A stretch of DNA of 64,000 bases from Comamonas sp. B21-038 (GCF_022387135.1 NZ_CP092462.1:3844001-3908000); one strand, 5' to 3'. Shown: positions 17,402 to 26,581, counted from the first letter of the stretch. Program-made: numbers and translations. The notes: a model not told the origin generated them from the sequence alone.

Positions 17402-18730
17402 TCAGACTCCTGGAGCGGCCGCCAGCGCTGGCGTGCCAAAGATGCGTTCAATCTCCGCACGGGCGCGGTGCGATGCCATCAGCTGGTCTAGCAGCTGGCG
17501 CCGGCTGTCAAACAAGCTGCGCTGGGCGTCCAGCACGTCCAGAAAGCTGAACTTGCCCAGCGAAAAACCGCGCACGGCCAGCTCATAGGCCGACTGCGCG
17601 GTGGGAATCACCTGGCTTTGCAGCAGCGCCACCTGCTGGTTGCTGCTGATCCACTGCTGGCGGGCGGCAAACACCTGGGCCTGCAGTTGCAGGCGCTGGT
17701 CCTGCAGCTGCTGCTCGGCCTGGTCCACCTTGCGCAGGGCCTGCAGCTGGTTGCCGGCATTGCGGTCAAACAGCGGCAGCGGGATGCTGACGCCGACAAA
17801 CACCTGATTGCGCCCGACATCGCGGGCGCGCTTGACGCCCAGGCTCACCGTCGGGTCCTGCACGCGCTTGCTGCGCTCGACCGCCGATGCGGCCTGGCTT
17901 TGCGCCAGCGCGCGCTGGGCCAGCACCATCGCGGGTGCCTCGTCCAGCCGTTGGTCCAGCTGCTCGGCGGTCGGCGCCGCCGTGGTGGTCAAAAAGTCGC
18001 CGCTGGCCAGGCCCAGCTCGGCGCCGCGCCCGCCCCAGAGCGCGGCCAGGTTGTGCTGCGCCACGCGCGTCAAGGCATGGGCCTGCTCCAGCTCCATCGC
18101 GGCATTGGCCTGCGCCACCTGGGCACGGCTGGCTTCCAGCGGTGGCACCTTGCCCGCCTGCACCCGCTTGTTGGCGGCGTCCAGCGCCTGCGTTGCCAGC
18201 GCATGGGTCTGGCTCGCAAAATCCACCCGCTGCTGGGCCAGCAGCAGCTCGTTGAAGTTGATGAGCAGCTGGTAGCGCAAGGCCGCCAGTGCGGCCGTTA
18301 CACCCGCCTCTGCCGCCGCCTTCTCGCTGTCTGCCAGCTGCATGCGTGCCTCGCGCTTGCCACCCAGCTCGATCCGCTGGTTGATCTGCACGGTATTGGT
18401 TCGGGTCTCGGGCCGGGTGTCTTCGATGTTGACCGCCAGCTCCGGGTTGGGTCGCGCCTGGCTTTGCATCACCAGACCGTCGGCGGCAGCGGCGCCATGG
18501 CGGGCCGCCTGCAAGCCCGGGTTGGCAGCCAGCGCCTTGTCCCAGGCGGCAGCCAGCGTGATCGCCGGGGTGGTCTGCGCCGCCACGCCTGCCTGGCTTT
18601 GTGCATCGGCCTGGGCATGGGCGGGCGGCAGCCAGCCGCTGGCCAGCGCTGCGCTCAGCAGCCAGGCGGGCCATGCCGGGCGGGGGGAACGTGTGCCGGC
18701 CCGGGTGGGGGCTGGCTGCGGGGTGATCAT
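17402..18730 (-). CDS. czcC: Outer-membrane factor of the Czc efflux system (TolC family)
   Basis: 442 aa from the ATG at 18730, which follows AGGAGAAG. An open frame extends to 18931, but that part has no signal peptide and overlaps the intergenic box. The chosen start gives a signal peptide (PAWLLSAALASGWLPPAHA). Two OEP repeats with long alternating helices rich in Ala, Gln and Leu follow, as in TolC/CzcC channels. It is the first gene of the leftward czcCBA operon and is divergent from the two-component genes, from which regulation is expected. Confidence 0.92.
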   Translation of the reverse strand: MITPQPAPTRAGTRSPRPAWPAWLLSAALASGWLPPAHAQADAQSQAGVAAQTTPAITLAAAWDKALAANPGLQAARHGAAAADGLVMQSQARPNPELAVNIEDTRPETRTNTVQINQRIELGGKREARMQLADSEKAAAEAGVTAALAALRYQLLINFNELLLAQQRVDFASQTHALATQALDAANKRVQAGKVPPLEASRAQVAQANAAMELEQAHALTRVAQHNLAALWGGRGAELGLASGDFLTTTAAPTAEQLDQRLDEAPAMVLAQRALAQSQAASAVERSKRVQDPTVSLGVKRARDVGRNQVFVGVSIPLPLFDRNAGNQLQALRKVDQAEQQLQDQRLQLQAQVFAARQQWISSNQQVALLQSQVIPTAQSAYELAVRGFSLGKFSFLDVLDAQRSLFDSRRQLLDQLMASHRARAEIERIFGTPALAAAPGV

Positions 18731-18887
18731 AGCGGCTTCTCCTGTGGTGGCGGGCCGCGCACAGCCAGGCGTTGGCGGCGCCCGGCGCAAGGGAGCGGCA
18801 GACACCGCAGGCCCCCGGTGCAGGCGGTATCCGTATGCGATGCCAGCGACTGTAGAAAGCGGCGACGAACACCAGACCGACAGGAAG

Positions 18888-18903
18888 ATGACAAATTTGT
18901 AAT
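18888..18903. promoter_or_regulatory. CzcR/CusR-like box between czcC and czcR
   Basis: TGACAAATTTGTAA, with the perfect 10-bp palindrome ACAAATTTGT at 18891-18900, lies 36 bp before the response-regulator ATG and 157 bp before czcC. It resembles the TGACAA-TTGTCA boxes of CusR/CopR/CzcR-type regulators. Binding is inferred. Confidence 0.6.
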
Positions 18904-18939
18904 CCGCGCCCGCGTGCGCCATCAGGGACAATGGCGGCC

Positions 18940-19629
18940 ATGAGACTGCTGCTGATTGAAGACGAAGCCAAGCTCGGCGAGTACCTTCGCAAAGGTCTGG
19001 CCGAGGAGAGCTACACCGTCGATGTCGCCACCAACGGCATCGATGGCCTGCATCTGGCGATGGAGCTGAACTACGACCTGATCGTGCTCGATGGCATGCT
19101 CCCCGGCATCGATGGCTTTGCGGTGCTGGCAGCGCTGCGCCAGTCCAAATCCACCCCGGTGCTGATGCTGACGGCCCGCAGCGATGTGCAGGACCGGGTA
19201 CGCGGCTTGCAAAGCGGGGCCGATGACTACCTGATCAAGCCCTTCGCGTTTTCCGAGCTGGTGGCCCGCATCCAGGTGCTGCTGCGCCGCGCGCAGGCCC
19301 ACCCCGCGTCGCCTGAGCCCACCGTGCTGCGCCAGGCCGATCTGGAGCTGGACCTGATCCGCCGCAAGGCCGTGCGCGCCGGCGTGCGGCTCGATCTGAC
19401 GGCCAAGGAATTCAACCTGCTGGCCATGCTGCTGCGCCGCCAGGGCGAGGTGCTCTCGCGCACCGAGCTGGCCTCGCAGGTCTGGGACATGAACTTTGAC
19501 AGCGAGACCAATGTGGTCGAAGTCGCGGTGCGGCGCCTGCGCATGAAGGTCGACCAGCCGTTTGCCTCGCCGCTGATCCACACGGTGCGCGGCATGGGCT
19601 ATGTGCTGGAGAGCCGGGCCCCGCCATGA
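18940..19629 (+). CDS. czcR: OmpR-family response regulator of metal efflux (CzcR type)
   Basis: 229 aa from the ATG at 18940 (MRLLLIEDEAKLGEYLRKGL); an ATG three codons upstream at 18931 is also possible. The receiver domain has Asp8/Glu7, the phosphoacceptor Asp51 (LIVLDGMLPG), a conserved Thr/Ser switch (LTARSD) and Lys in LIKPF. The C-terminal winged helix of the OmpR type ends with TVRGMGYVLE. It closely resembles CzcR/CopR/CusR heavy-metal regulators. It overlaps the sensor gene by 4 bp and is divergent from czcCBA, with a fitting box in the gap. Confidence 0.9.
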   Translation: MRLLLIEDEAKLGEYLRKGLAEESYTVDVATNGIDGLHLAMELNYDLIVLDGMLPGIDGFAVLAALRQSKSTPVLMLTARSDVQDRVRGLQSGADDYLIKPFAFSELVARIQVLLRRAQAHPASPEPTVLRQADLELDLIRRKAVRAGVRLDLTAKEFNLLAMLLRRQGEVLSRTELASQVWDMNFDSETNVVEVAVRRLRMKVDQPFASPLIHTVRGMGYVLESRAPP

Positions 19630-20987
19630 GCCCAGCGCCCGCCATACCGCACCTGGGGCGCCGGCTCTCGCGCTGGATGGCCTTGCTGTCCATGCTGGGC
19701 CTGGGCGCTGTCAGCCTGGTGGTGTTTCTGGTGTTCGACAACACGTTGACGGCCCGCCAAAAGGAGATGCTCGACCAAAAACAGCAATCGCTGATGCATG
19801 TGCTGCGCGATGACAGCACGGCCCACCGCGACAAGGCGCTGGACCACCTGCTCACCGATTTTCTCGCCGGTCACGGCGACTACGCGATACGCGTCGTGGA
19901 CAACCAGGGCCATGTGCTGTTTGACAGCATCCCGGCAGACTGGAACAGCCACCACACGCTGCGCCGCAATTTTGCGGTCACCATCACCGCACCCCAGTAC
20001 CACCCGGCGCGCGCGGCCACCGCCACCTTGGTGATGGACCTGCGCCCTGACCAAGCCTTGCTGCATGGCCTGGGCGGGACCTTGTTTGCCGCGATGGTCG
20101 CGGGCTCCTTGCTGCTGGCGCTGTTTGGCGGCCTGCTGGTGCAGCGCAGCCTGCAGCCCATCGAGTCGCTGGTCTCGCAGATCAGCCTGCTGTCGGCGCG
20201 CGATTTCGAGCGCCGGCTGGACGGCAGCGGTCTGCCCCAGGAGTTGCAGCCCATCGTCACGCAGTTCAATGCCTTGCTGGACCGCCTGGCAGACGCCTAC
20301 CGCCAGCTCGAAGCCTTCAACGCCGATGTGGCCCATGAGCTCAACACCCCGCTGGCCACGTTGATCTCCAGCACCGAGGTGGTCTTGCGCAAACCGCGCT
20401 CGGTCGAGGAGTTGCGGGAGGTCCTGGCATCGCACCTGGAGGACCTGGGCCGCATGGCCGCGATGGTGGGCGACATGCTGTTTCTGTCGCGCGCCGACCA
20501 GGGCGTGGGCGCGCGCGAGACCGGTGTTGTCAACCTGGCCGCCGTGGCCCAGGATGTCGTCGAGTTCTACGAGGCGGTTGCGCTGGATGCCGACCTGCAG
20601 CTGGCGGTGAGCGGCGATGCCCAGGCCCAGGTCGATGCGCCGCTGGTGCGCCGCGCGCTGTCCAACCTGCTGAGCAATGCCACCCGCTATGCGCTGGCGG
20701 GCTCGGCCATCCGCATCGACATACGCACGCGCTGGCAGCATGAGCATGCCCATGCGGTCATCACCGTCTCCAACACCGGGCCCGACATCGCACCCGAACA
20801 TCTGCGCCACCTGTTCGACCGCTTCTACCGCGCCGATGCCTCGCGCCACAACCCGGAGCGCAACCACGGCCTCGGCCTGGCCATTGTCAAAGCCATTGCG
20901 ACGATGCATGGCGGCTCGGTCTTTGCGCAGTCGCAGGGCGGGGAAACGACGTTTGGGCTGATCCTGCCGGTGGCAGCGCTGCATTGA
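19626..20987 (+). CDS. czcS: Heavy-metal sensor histidine kinase (CzcS type)
   Basis: 453 aa. Two transmembrane helices, at about residues 18-40 and 145-170, bracket a periplasmic sensor domain containing several His residues (WNSHHTLRRNF). HAMP follows, then the H-box AFNADVAHELNTPL with the phosphoacceptor His, an N-box (LSNLLSNATRYAL) and a G-box (NHGLGLAIVKAIATMHGG). The CusS/CzcS group is characterised by ADVAHELNTPL. It starts in the ATGA overlap with the response-regulator stop, so the two are co-translated. Confidence 0.9.
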   Translation: MSPAPAIPHLGRRLSRWMALLSMLGLGAVSLVVFLVFDNTLTARQKEMLDQKQQSLMHVLRDDSTAHRDKALDHLLTDFLAGHGDYAIRVVDNQGHVLFDSIPADWNSHHTLRRNFAVTITAPQYHPARAATATLVMDLRPDQALLHGLGGTLFAAMVAGSLLLALFGGLLVQRSLQPIESLVSQISLLSARDFERRLDGSGLPQELQPIVTQFNALLDRLADAYRQLEAFNADVAHELNTPLATLISSTEVVLRKPRSVEELREVLASHLEDLGRMAAMVGDMLFLSRADQGVGARETGVVNLAAVAQDVVEFYEAVALDADLQLAVSGDAQAQVDAPLVRRALSNLLSNATRYALAGSAIRIDIRTRWQHEHAHAVITVSNTGPDIAPEHLRHLFDRFYRADASRHNPERNHGLGLAIVKAIATMHGGSVFAQSQGGETTFGLILPVAALH

Positions 20988-20999
20988 CGGCGGCGGGCG

Positions 21000-21539
21000 C
21001 TACCAGCGCCGCGCTGTGGTATGTCCCACCCCCAAAACCAGCAAGGCAAGCGCTGCGCCCATCAGCACCAGTTTGACGGTGTAGGGTGGCCGCCTGCTGG
21101 GCGGGTCCCCGTCAGCTGGCGCCGCTCTGGCGCTTGAGCCGGGCAATACGCCACGCAAGCCCTGGTCGCTGGTACCTGTAAAACCGGTGGCGCGGTGGCT
21201 CCACGGGGTGGTTGGAACGATGCCGGTGGGAAGCACCGCCACATCCGGGAGCCCGGATACAGGTCCATATGCAACGCGCCCCTGCATCCAGCGCATACCA
21301 GCAGGGATGGGAGACCTGCTTAAACGCAGCGCCGGGCGTATTTTGCAATCAACCACGGCCAGCACCACCGAGGATGAAACTGCTGGTCTCCCGCGCCCTT
21401 GCTCCAAACACGGCAGTGCATAGGGCAAAAAATGCGCTGCGCCCCCATCCGGCACCCGCTGCGCAGCTGCCGGCTGCATGCCTGTGAACAGAAAAATGGC
21501 CGCGGCCGGCAGTTTGGCAAAAAACAGTGGGCTTTTCAT
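21000..21539 (-). CDS. Exported hypothetical protein with C-terminal anchor, possibly degenerate
   Basis: 179 aa. The ATG at 21539 has a strong AGGAG. A signal peptide (MKSPLFFAKLPAAAIFLFTG, cleavage near AAAQ) and a C-terminal hydrophobic helix with basic end (KLVLMGAALALLVLGVG, then HTTARRW) flank a low-complexity, Pro/Gly/Arg-rich middle with no recognised domain. The C-terminal tail is nearly the same as that of the surface-protein gene at 23.4-24.8 kb (KLALMGAALTLLG). The odd middle suggests an internal deletion or frameshift of a larger relative. It is adjacent to the sensor kinase but on the opposite strand. Confidence 0.5.
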   Translation of the reverse strand: MKSPLFFAKLPAAAIFLFTGMQPAAAQRVPDGGAAHFLPYALPCLEQGRGRPAVSSSVVLAVVDCKIRPALRLSRSPIPAGMRWMQGRVAYGPVSGLPDVAVLPTGIVPTTPWSHRATGFTGTSDQGLRGVLPGSSARAAPADGDPPSRRPPYTVKLVLMGAALALLVLGVGHTTARRW

Positions 21540-22162
21540 GGCTTTCTCCTTGAGAAGGTCTGCCTATTCCCTGACCTTATGCTGACGTGCGCATGCCAGC
21601 TCAGGATTTTCGGGACGGATATTTGATAACCGCGTTTGGAACCATTCACCGGCATGCGCATGGCCGGTATATGTTTCGAGAAAGAAAAACAAGGACAAAT
21701 TTGTCACTATGCGCGGATCGACATGTCTGACTTGGTACCAAATCGCCGATAATTTTCGGCTTTGCTTGCGAGAGCCCACTATGCGCCTGCCAAGCCGCAA
21801 AGAAAAATATTTAATCCAAATTTGATTATTAACCACACCAATAAATAAGCAGCAACCAACGCCACGCTAAATCCCGCCGGGCAAAATAACCCCCAGGGAT
21901 CCCATTATTTTCGGCCCCTGTTTCTGCAAACTTTCTCACCGAGCCTATCAGCGCCATGGCCCATTCCGGTGACAAAGAAACAGAAATAGCAAAATCCCAC
22001 AATCGAAAATTTGTTTATCGTGGACGGGCCTGGCATCGGCATCCGCGCAACCGCAGCAATGCCGCGTGCAGACGGCGGCAGACATGCCCGTACAGGCACG
22101 CGCAGCGGATGGACGATCCAGACTTGCGCATATAATTAGCCACCTTACTATCAGCCGCCACC
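21540..22162. other. AT-richer intergenic region
   Basis: About 620 bp with no convincing gene. It holds a CzcR/CusR-like palindrome (21694-21705) and a TATAAT at 22131-22136 that may be the -10 box of the MarR gene at 22163. Short frames here lack start signals and coding bias. Its base composition is clearly lower in GC than its neighbours. Confidence 0.6.
21694..21705. promoter_or_regulatory. Second CzcR/CusR-like palindrome
   Basis: GACAAATTTGTC is a perfect 12-bp palindrome sharing ACAAATTTGT with the box upstream of czcR. It lies 155 bp upstream of the exported protein gene that reads left from 21539. Function is inferred from the shared word only. Confidence 0.4.
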
Positions 22163-22657
22163 ATGCAACTCTCCCAAAAGTACAACGCCCTGCTGGACGA
22201 AGCCCAGCGGCGCGGCATGCCCGATGTGGCAGGGATCCGCCTCTGCTTCCAGACGCTCACGCTGGCAGCAGACATTGACCGCGACTGCGCCCGCCTGCTG
22301 GCGCCCCACGGCTTGTCGGAAGGGCGCTTTGTGCTGCTGTTCCTGCTCGACGCAGCGCCCGATGGACTGGCCCCCAACACCCTGGCCGAGCGTGCGGGCG
22401 TGACCCGGGCCACCGTCACCGGCCTGCTCGATGGCCTGGAGCGCGAAGGCCTGGCGGCCCGCCATGCCGAGGCCTGCGACCGCCGCGCGCTGCGCATACG
22501 GCTTACCGGCAAAGGCCAGCAGGTGGCGCAACAGGTGTTTGCGCAGCACAGCCACTGGATCGCAGGGTTGTATGCTGGTCTGTCGGCCAGCGAGCGCCAG
22601 CAGCTGGCCCAGCTGCTGGACAAAGTGGCCCGCAACCTGGGCCCGCCAGCGCCATGA
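22163..22657 (+). CDS. MarR family transcriptional regulator
   Basis: 164 aa. The winged HTH is visible at about residues 60-115: FLLDAAPDGLAPNTLAERAG, then TRATVTGLLDGLEREGLAAR and the wing DRRALRIRLTGKGQQ. N- and C-terminal helices for dimerisation are present. No conserved redox cysteine of the OhrR type lies at the expected place. It overlaps the next gene by 4 bp (ATGA), so both are one operon. The ligand is unknown. Confidence 0.88.
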   Translation: MQLSQKYNALLDEAQRRGMPDVAGIRLCFQTLTLAADIDRDCARLLAPHGLSEGRFVLLFLLDAAPDGLAPNTLAERAGVTRATVTGLLDGLEREGLAARHAEACDRRALRIRLTGKGQQVAQQVFAQHSHWIAGLYAGLSASERQQLAQLLDKVARNLGPPAP

Positions 22658-23424
22658 GCAGCCTACGCAAAGGAGCCAACCGCGCGGCCGATATCCCCGC
22701 CGATGTGCTGCAAGCGCTGTCCAACGGCGAGATCGCCACGGCCACTCTGGCTGAATGCACGGCGCTCAACCAGGCGCAGCTGCTGCGCACAGTCTTTCCA
22801 GGCCTCTCTGCCCATACCTTGCAGCAGGCGGATGCTGCTTGTGCGCTGGGCATTCTCAAACGCATGGGCCGCATGGCGGAGTTGCTGCTGCATGCGCTGG
22901 GCGCCGAGGGCATCGCGCGGTGCCGCAGCCACCCGGCAGACACGGTGCGCGGCTGGGCCTGCTTCATGGTCGGTGCCCAGCCGGGGCTGGCACTGCCCGC
23001 ACGCCTGGCTGCCATCCAAAGCCTGGCGGACGACGGGCATTTTGGCGTGCGCGAATGGGCCTGGATGGCCTTGCGCCCGCATCTGGCCAGCGATCTGGAC
23101 GAGGCCCTCGCGCAGCTGATGCCGTGGACGGCATTGCCGTCCGACAAACTGCGCCGCTTTGCCTGCGAGGCGCTGCGCCCACGCGGCGTCTGGTGCGCCC
23201 ACATCCGCGCGCTCAAAGAAGCACCTGCGCAGGCCCTGCCACTGCTGCAGGCGCTGCGTGCCGACCCCTCTGTCTATGTGCAGGATTCCGTCGCCAACTG
23301 GCTCAACGATGCGGCCAAGGACCAGCCCGACTGGGTGCGCCAGCTCTGCAACCAGTGGCTGGGCAATGCGCCATTGCCCAGCACCGAACGCATATGCCAA
23401 CGCGCGCTGCGCAGCTTGGCCTGA
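22654..23424 (+). CDS. HEAT-repeat DNA alkylation repair-like protein
   Basis: 256 aa, all-helical, with repeating HEAT-like helices (HPADTVRGWACFMVGAQPG, DGHFGVREWAWMALRPHLAS, LPSDKLRRFACEALRPRGVW, DPSVYVQDSVANWLNDAAKD). This matches the AlkD/DNA-alkylation-repair superfamily, whose members remove alkylated bases or bind damaged DNA. The VREWAWMAL and VQDSVANWLND motifs are typical of the AlkD-like group annotated as DNA alkylation repair. It is translationally coupled to the MarR gene. Enzymatic activity is not certain. Confidence 0.78.
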   Translation: MSSLRKGANRAADIPADVLQALSNGEIATATLAECTALNQAQLLRTVFPGLSAHTLQQADAACALGILKRMGRMAELLLHALGAEGIARCRSHPADTVRGWACFMVGAQPGLALPARLAAIQSLADDGHFGVREWAWMALRPHLASDLDEALAQLMPWTALPSDKLRRFACEALRPRGVWCAHIRALKEAPAQALPLLQALRADPSVYVQDSVANWLNDAAKDQPDWVRQLCNQWLGNAPLPSTERICQRALRSLA

Positions 23425-23446
23425 AGGAAGACCAACCCCAGCCCCA

Positions 23447-24813
23447 TCAACTGCGCTGCCTGCGGCGCAGTGCCCACATCCCCAGCAGCGTCAATGCCGC
23501 CCCCATCAACGCCAGCTTGCTGCTGTCCAGCGCAGGTACTCGCTCTGGCTGCTTGACGATGAGCTCATCCGGAGCGTGGCAGACCAGCGATGCGGTAGCG
23601 GGCGTATTGATCTGTCCGGTCGGCGAGAGAAAATCGCTGCCTGGTGTGATGGTGTTGGTGACCGAAGGGCTGCTGCGGCATGCCTGAACACCCGCATCAG
23701 TATTGGGCCAGGTTACTGGTACGGTGATAGCGCAGCCACCGGGAGGCACGGTAAAGCCGGTGTAATCGATGACGTTGCCACCCTCGCCAGCGCCAAGGCT
23801 GCCTTTTATACAGGTGTTGCTGATGGCGCCCCCAGCGACAACCAATGGTGTAGGCAGATTGTTGGCCAGGGTCAGGTTGTTGAAGTCATGGGTGTGACGT
23901 TGAGCAAGCTGATGGTCAAGGTCGCGCCGTTGTCGCCCGTCCCCAAGTGGAGGTCAGACTTGTCAAAACTGGCGCTGACTTCGGGCACACCGCAAGCACC
24001 GGTTGCCGAAGTGGCTGCGTCGAGGAATGCGGGGGCGATCTTGCCTTGGTATTGAGCCCAAACATTCTCGAAAAAGAAGAAGGTATCCATCATCACAAAC
24101 ACACAGGCACCTAGGCCACCATTGGACTGCGCTTTAGGAATCGTGAGGCCATAGACCATGTTGCTCGACCCTAATTGAGCGACTTGAGGGATACTCATTG
24201 TGCCGCTGTACAGTACATTTAGCTGAGGAACCGAGTCGATTAAGGTAAAGCGGCCACCTTGCTGAATCCCTACGCTCTCAAACGCAAGGGCATAGGGCGA
24301 GTCAGGATTTAAGGAAATCTCACTTCCAACTTCGGAGATTCCTCTCGAAAATTCCGACATTGTTCCGGTATTCAAGGCGCCTATCATTACATCTATATTG
24401 CCTTCGAGGCTGGCTTCATCACAACATCCATCGACAAAGAAAACCATGGCTTCCGCCCAACGATTGGCCAAGGCTTGCTCCAGCACCTGCCAGTTGGATG
24501 GATCGATGATTCTATTGGCGTTTGCAACAATCACCATATCGTAGGGGCCCGTTGGCGTGTTGAAGGTCTCTGCTGAAATAGCGTCGGGATGGCCTAGCAC
24601 TGACAGCCTCGTGATTTCTTCGGGATTCGCCAGTACCGATGCAAACTCGTTTTGCAGGTTGTCATAAGCAGCGTCCACCTCTGCTAACTCGTCGGATGTA
24701 CTGGCCGCATTGGTGGTAAGCAACAGAATCTTTTGCGCCACCGCCTGTGATACAGAACCACCGAGCAAGAAGGCAGACAACAGCAGCCTGCTTAGAAATA
24801 TGCCACTTTTCAT
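23447..24813 (-). pseudogene. Secreted surface protein with C-terminal anchor, interrupted by one frameshift
   Basis: The ATG at 24813 has a strong AAAGGAG. The first part (313 codons, to a stop near 23872) has a signal peptide (MKSGIFLSRLLLSAFLLGGS, cleavage near AVAQ) and a large extracellular domain. It ends where the conserved repeat TLTISLLNVTP should continue. The next reading frame picks up at once with DFNNLTLANNLPTPLVVAGG and runs to a C-terminal anchor (VPALDSSKLALMGAALTLLG, then MWALRRRQRS). One extra C in the CCC at about 23889-23891 would restore one frame of about 455 codons. The tail resembles exosortase-type sorting signals. It may be a pseudogene, a phase-variable gene or a sequencing error. 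Confidence 0.8.
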
Positions 24814-25214
24814 CGATAACTCCTTTGAAAATGAATTTGCTACCTTGCACGGTAGCCCGCATGCAGACCTGGCAAATACCTGGGGCCGAAGTCAAAAGAC
24901 CGGATTGCCGATATTCGATTACCCTTTCCACTTCCATCACCAGCATTTCCCAAGGCTGCCAACTACTATGCAGACATTCATTTCAAATGAAAAATACTCC
25001 AAACAGCTTAGATCATTAAACGATTGAATAAATAAAAGCCAGCTGAGTCATTACCCACTTCAAAAACACAGCACCCCGTGTTTTACAAAACTCGCTTTAG
25101 TCATCACCTTACAAAATGACAGCAACCATGCAGCAACTACCGCCTTTTAAAAATTACGAAAAATGTAAAAGCCAACAACCGCCCTCAAACGCTGACGTGA
25201 CCGAAGAACCTCTT
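24814..25214. other. AT-rich intergenic region
   Basis: About 400 bp upstream of the frameshifted surface gene, much richer in A+T than the rest of the window. No gene was recognised. It presumably holds the surface gene's promoter, but no convincing -35/-10 pair was identified. Confidence 0.5.
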
Positions 25215-25376
25215 ATAGACGGCGTTGGTGACTGACAAGGTCTGCGGCATATTTGGCAGCCTGCATCGGGACCAAGCCGCCGTGTAACCACCACAGATAA
25301 TCGTGAAGCCGCTGTGGCTGACAGCATTGGCGCCCACTGCAGCGCTCAGGCTGCCGCCCATTCAGGTATTGCTGAC
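25215..25376 (-). pseudogene. Decayed fragment of the same surface-protein repeat
   Basis: Translated on the minus strand from 25376, the sequence reads VSNT, a stop, then MGGSLSAAVGANAVSHSGFT. This lines up with ISNTCIKGSLGAGEGGNVID in the frameshifted gene at 23.4-24.8 kb. A further stretch near 25215-25250 (TGCCGCAG, then GTCACCAAC) matches the DNA coding CRSSPSVTN there but is in another frame. It has at least one stop and one frameshift, so it is a dead copy. Confidence 0.7.
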
Positions 25377-25392
25377 ACAGCCAGCGCCCAAC

Positions 25393-25424
25393 AAAAAGGC
25401 TGCTCCCCTTTCAGAAAAGCAGCC
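25393..25424 (-). terminator. Intrinsic terminator of the acetyltransferase gene
   Basis: GGCTGCT (25398-25404) pairs with AGCAGCC (25418-25424). On the minus strand a TTTTT run follows. It lies about 30 bp past the stop at 25455. Confidence 0.75.
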
Positions 25425-25454
25425 CTGCAGCAGGCATCAAGCCACGGCAAAACC

Positions 25455-26036
25455 TCAGCTGTAAGCTTGGCTGTCCTTGTCCGTAATAGCACGCAGCACC
25501 CGCGCCGGATTGCCCGCGCTGACCACCCCTTCGGGCACATCCTTGGTGACAATGGCGCCGGCCGCAATCACGCTGCCCGCGCCGATGCTGACGCCGGGCA
25601 GCACCTGCACGCCGGCACCAATCCAGACGTTGTCGCCGATCGTGATGGGCAGGGCAAACTCCAGGCCCTGGTTGCGCCGCTCAGCATCGAGCGGATGGCC
25701 GGAGGTGTAGAGCCCGACATTGGGCGCGATGAAGACGTTGTTGCCGATGCGGACCTTGGCGGCATCGAGGATGACCAGGTTCACATTGGTGTAGAAGTGG
25801 TCGCCGATCTCGATGTTGAAGCCGTAGTCACAGAGAAACGGGCCATCGAACACGGGGTTGCGGCCCAGCTTGCCCAGCAGGCCGCGCAAGACCGCTTCGC
25901 GCTCGGCACGCCGGTGGGCGCCAATCTGCTGGAAGGCAAACAGCTTTTCCTTCGCGGCATCGCGCAGCTGCAGCACGCTGGGGTCATAGTTGGCGTCGTA
26001 CAGCAGGCCGGCAGCGGCTTTTTCCATCTCGGTCAT
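25455..26036 (-). CDS. Sugar O-acetyltransferase (maltose/galactoside acetyltransferase family)
   Basis: 193 aa from the ATG at 26036. The N-terminal Mac domain (MTEMEKAAAGLLYDANYDP) and a left-handed beta-helix of hexapeptide repeats (IEIGDHFYTNVNLVILDAAK, VRIGNNVFIAPNVGLYTSGH, ITIGDNVWIGAGVQVLPGVS, IGAGSVIAAGAIVTKDVPEG) are typical of LacA/Maa/NodL. The catalytic His lies in YTSGHPLD. These enzymes move acetyl from acetyl-CoA to sugars. It is the last of four leftward genes (dbpA, CDF, dtd, this one), but the gaps are wide enough for separate promoters. Confidence 0.93.
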   Translation of the reverse strand: MTEMEKAAAGLLYDANYDPSVLQLRDAAKEKLFAFQQIGAHRRAEREAVLRGLLGKLGRNPVFDGPFLCDYGFNIEIGDHFYTNVNLVILDAAKVRIGNNVFIAPNVGLYTSGHPLDAERRNQGLEFALPITIGDNVWIGAGVQVLPGVSIGAGSVIAAGAIVTKDVPEGVVSAGNPARVLRAITDKDSQAYS

Positions 26037-26116
26037 CGTGTCTTTCGTCCTCTTGGTGGCAAAGGGACTGAGTCTAGCTGCCTCTGGGCTGGCGCCAGAT
26101 GACCTGGGGATGGGCT

Positions 26117-26581
26117 TCAACCGCCCGCCGCCACAGCGGCCGGCGTGATGCGCAACGGGATCGTCACCGGGCCGTCGTTCATCAGGTAGACTTTCATGTC
26201 CGCACCAAAACGGCCGGTCGCCACCTCGGGGTGCAGCGTACGGGCCTGTGCCACCACGTAGTCGTACAGGCGCTCGCCATCGGCCGGGGGCGCGGCCTGG
26301 GTAAAGCTGGGGCGGTTGCCGCCGCTGGTATCTGCCGCCAACGTGAACTGGCTCACGATCAGCAGGCCACCGGCCACATCGACGACGCTCTTGTTCATCT
26401 TGCCGGCTTCGTCCTGGAAGATGCGCAGCTTGAGCATCTTGGCCAACCACTTGTCGGCGTCTGCCTGGCTGTCGCCGCGCTCGGCACAGACCAGGGCCAG
26501 CAGGCCATGGCCGATCTGGCCGATCACCTGGCCATCCACTTCGACACGCGCTTCGCGCACCCGTTGCAATACGCTGATCAT
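26117..26581 (-). CDS. dtd: D-aminoacyl-tRNA deacylase
   Basis: 154 aa, close to the usual 145-150. DTD hydrolyses D-amino acids mischarged onto tRNA. The family motifs are present: the N-terminal [26 protein letters not shown] (SQFTL motif, about residue 78) and NDGPVTIPL near the C-terminus (the cross-subunit Pro motif). It lies between the CDF transporter and the acetyltransferase on the same strand. Confidence 0.95.
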   Translation of the reverse strand: MISVLQRVREARVEVDGQVIGQIGHGLLALVCAERGDSQADADKWLAKMLKLRIFQDEAGKMNKSVVDVAGGLLIVSQFTLAADTSGGNRPSFTQAAPPADGERLYDYVVAQARTLHPEVATGRFGADMKVYLMNDGPVTIPLRITPAAVAAGG

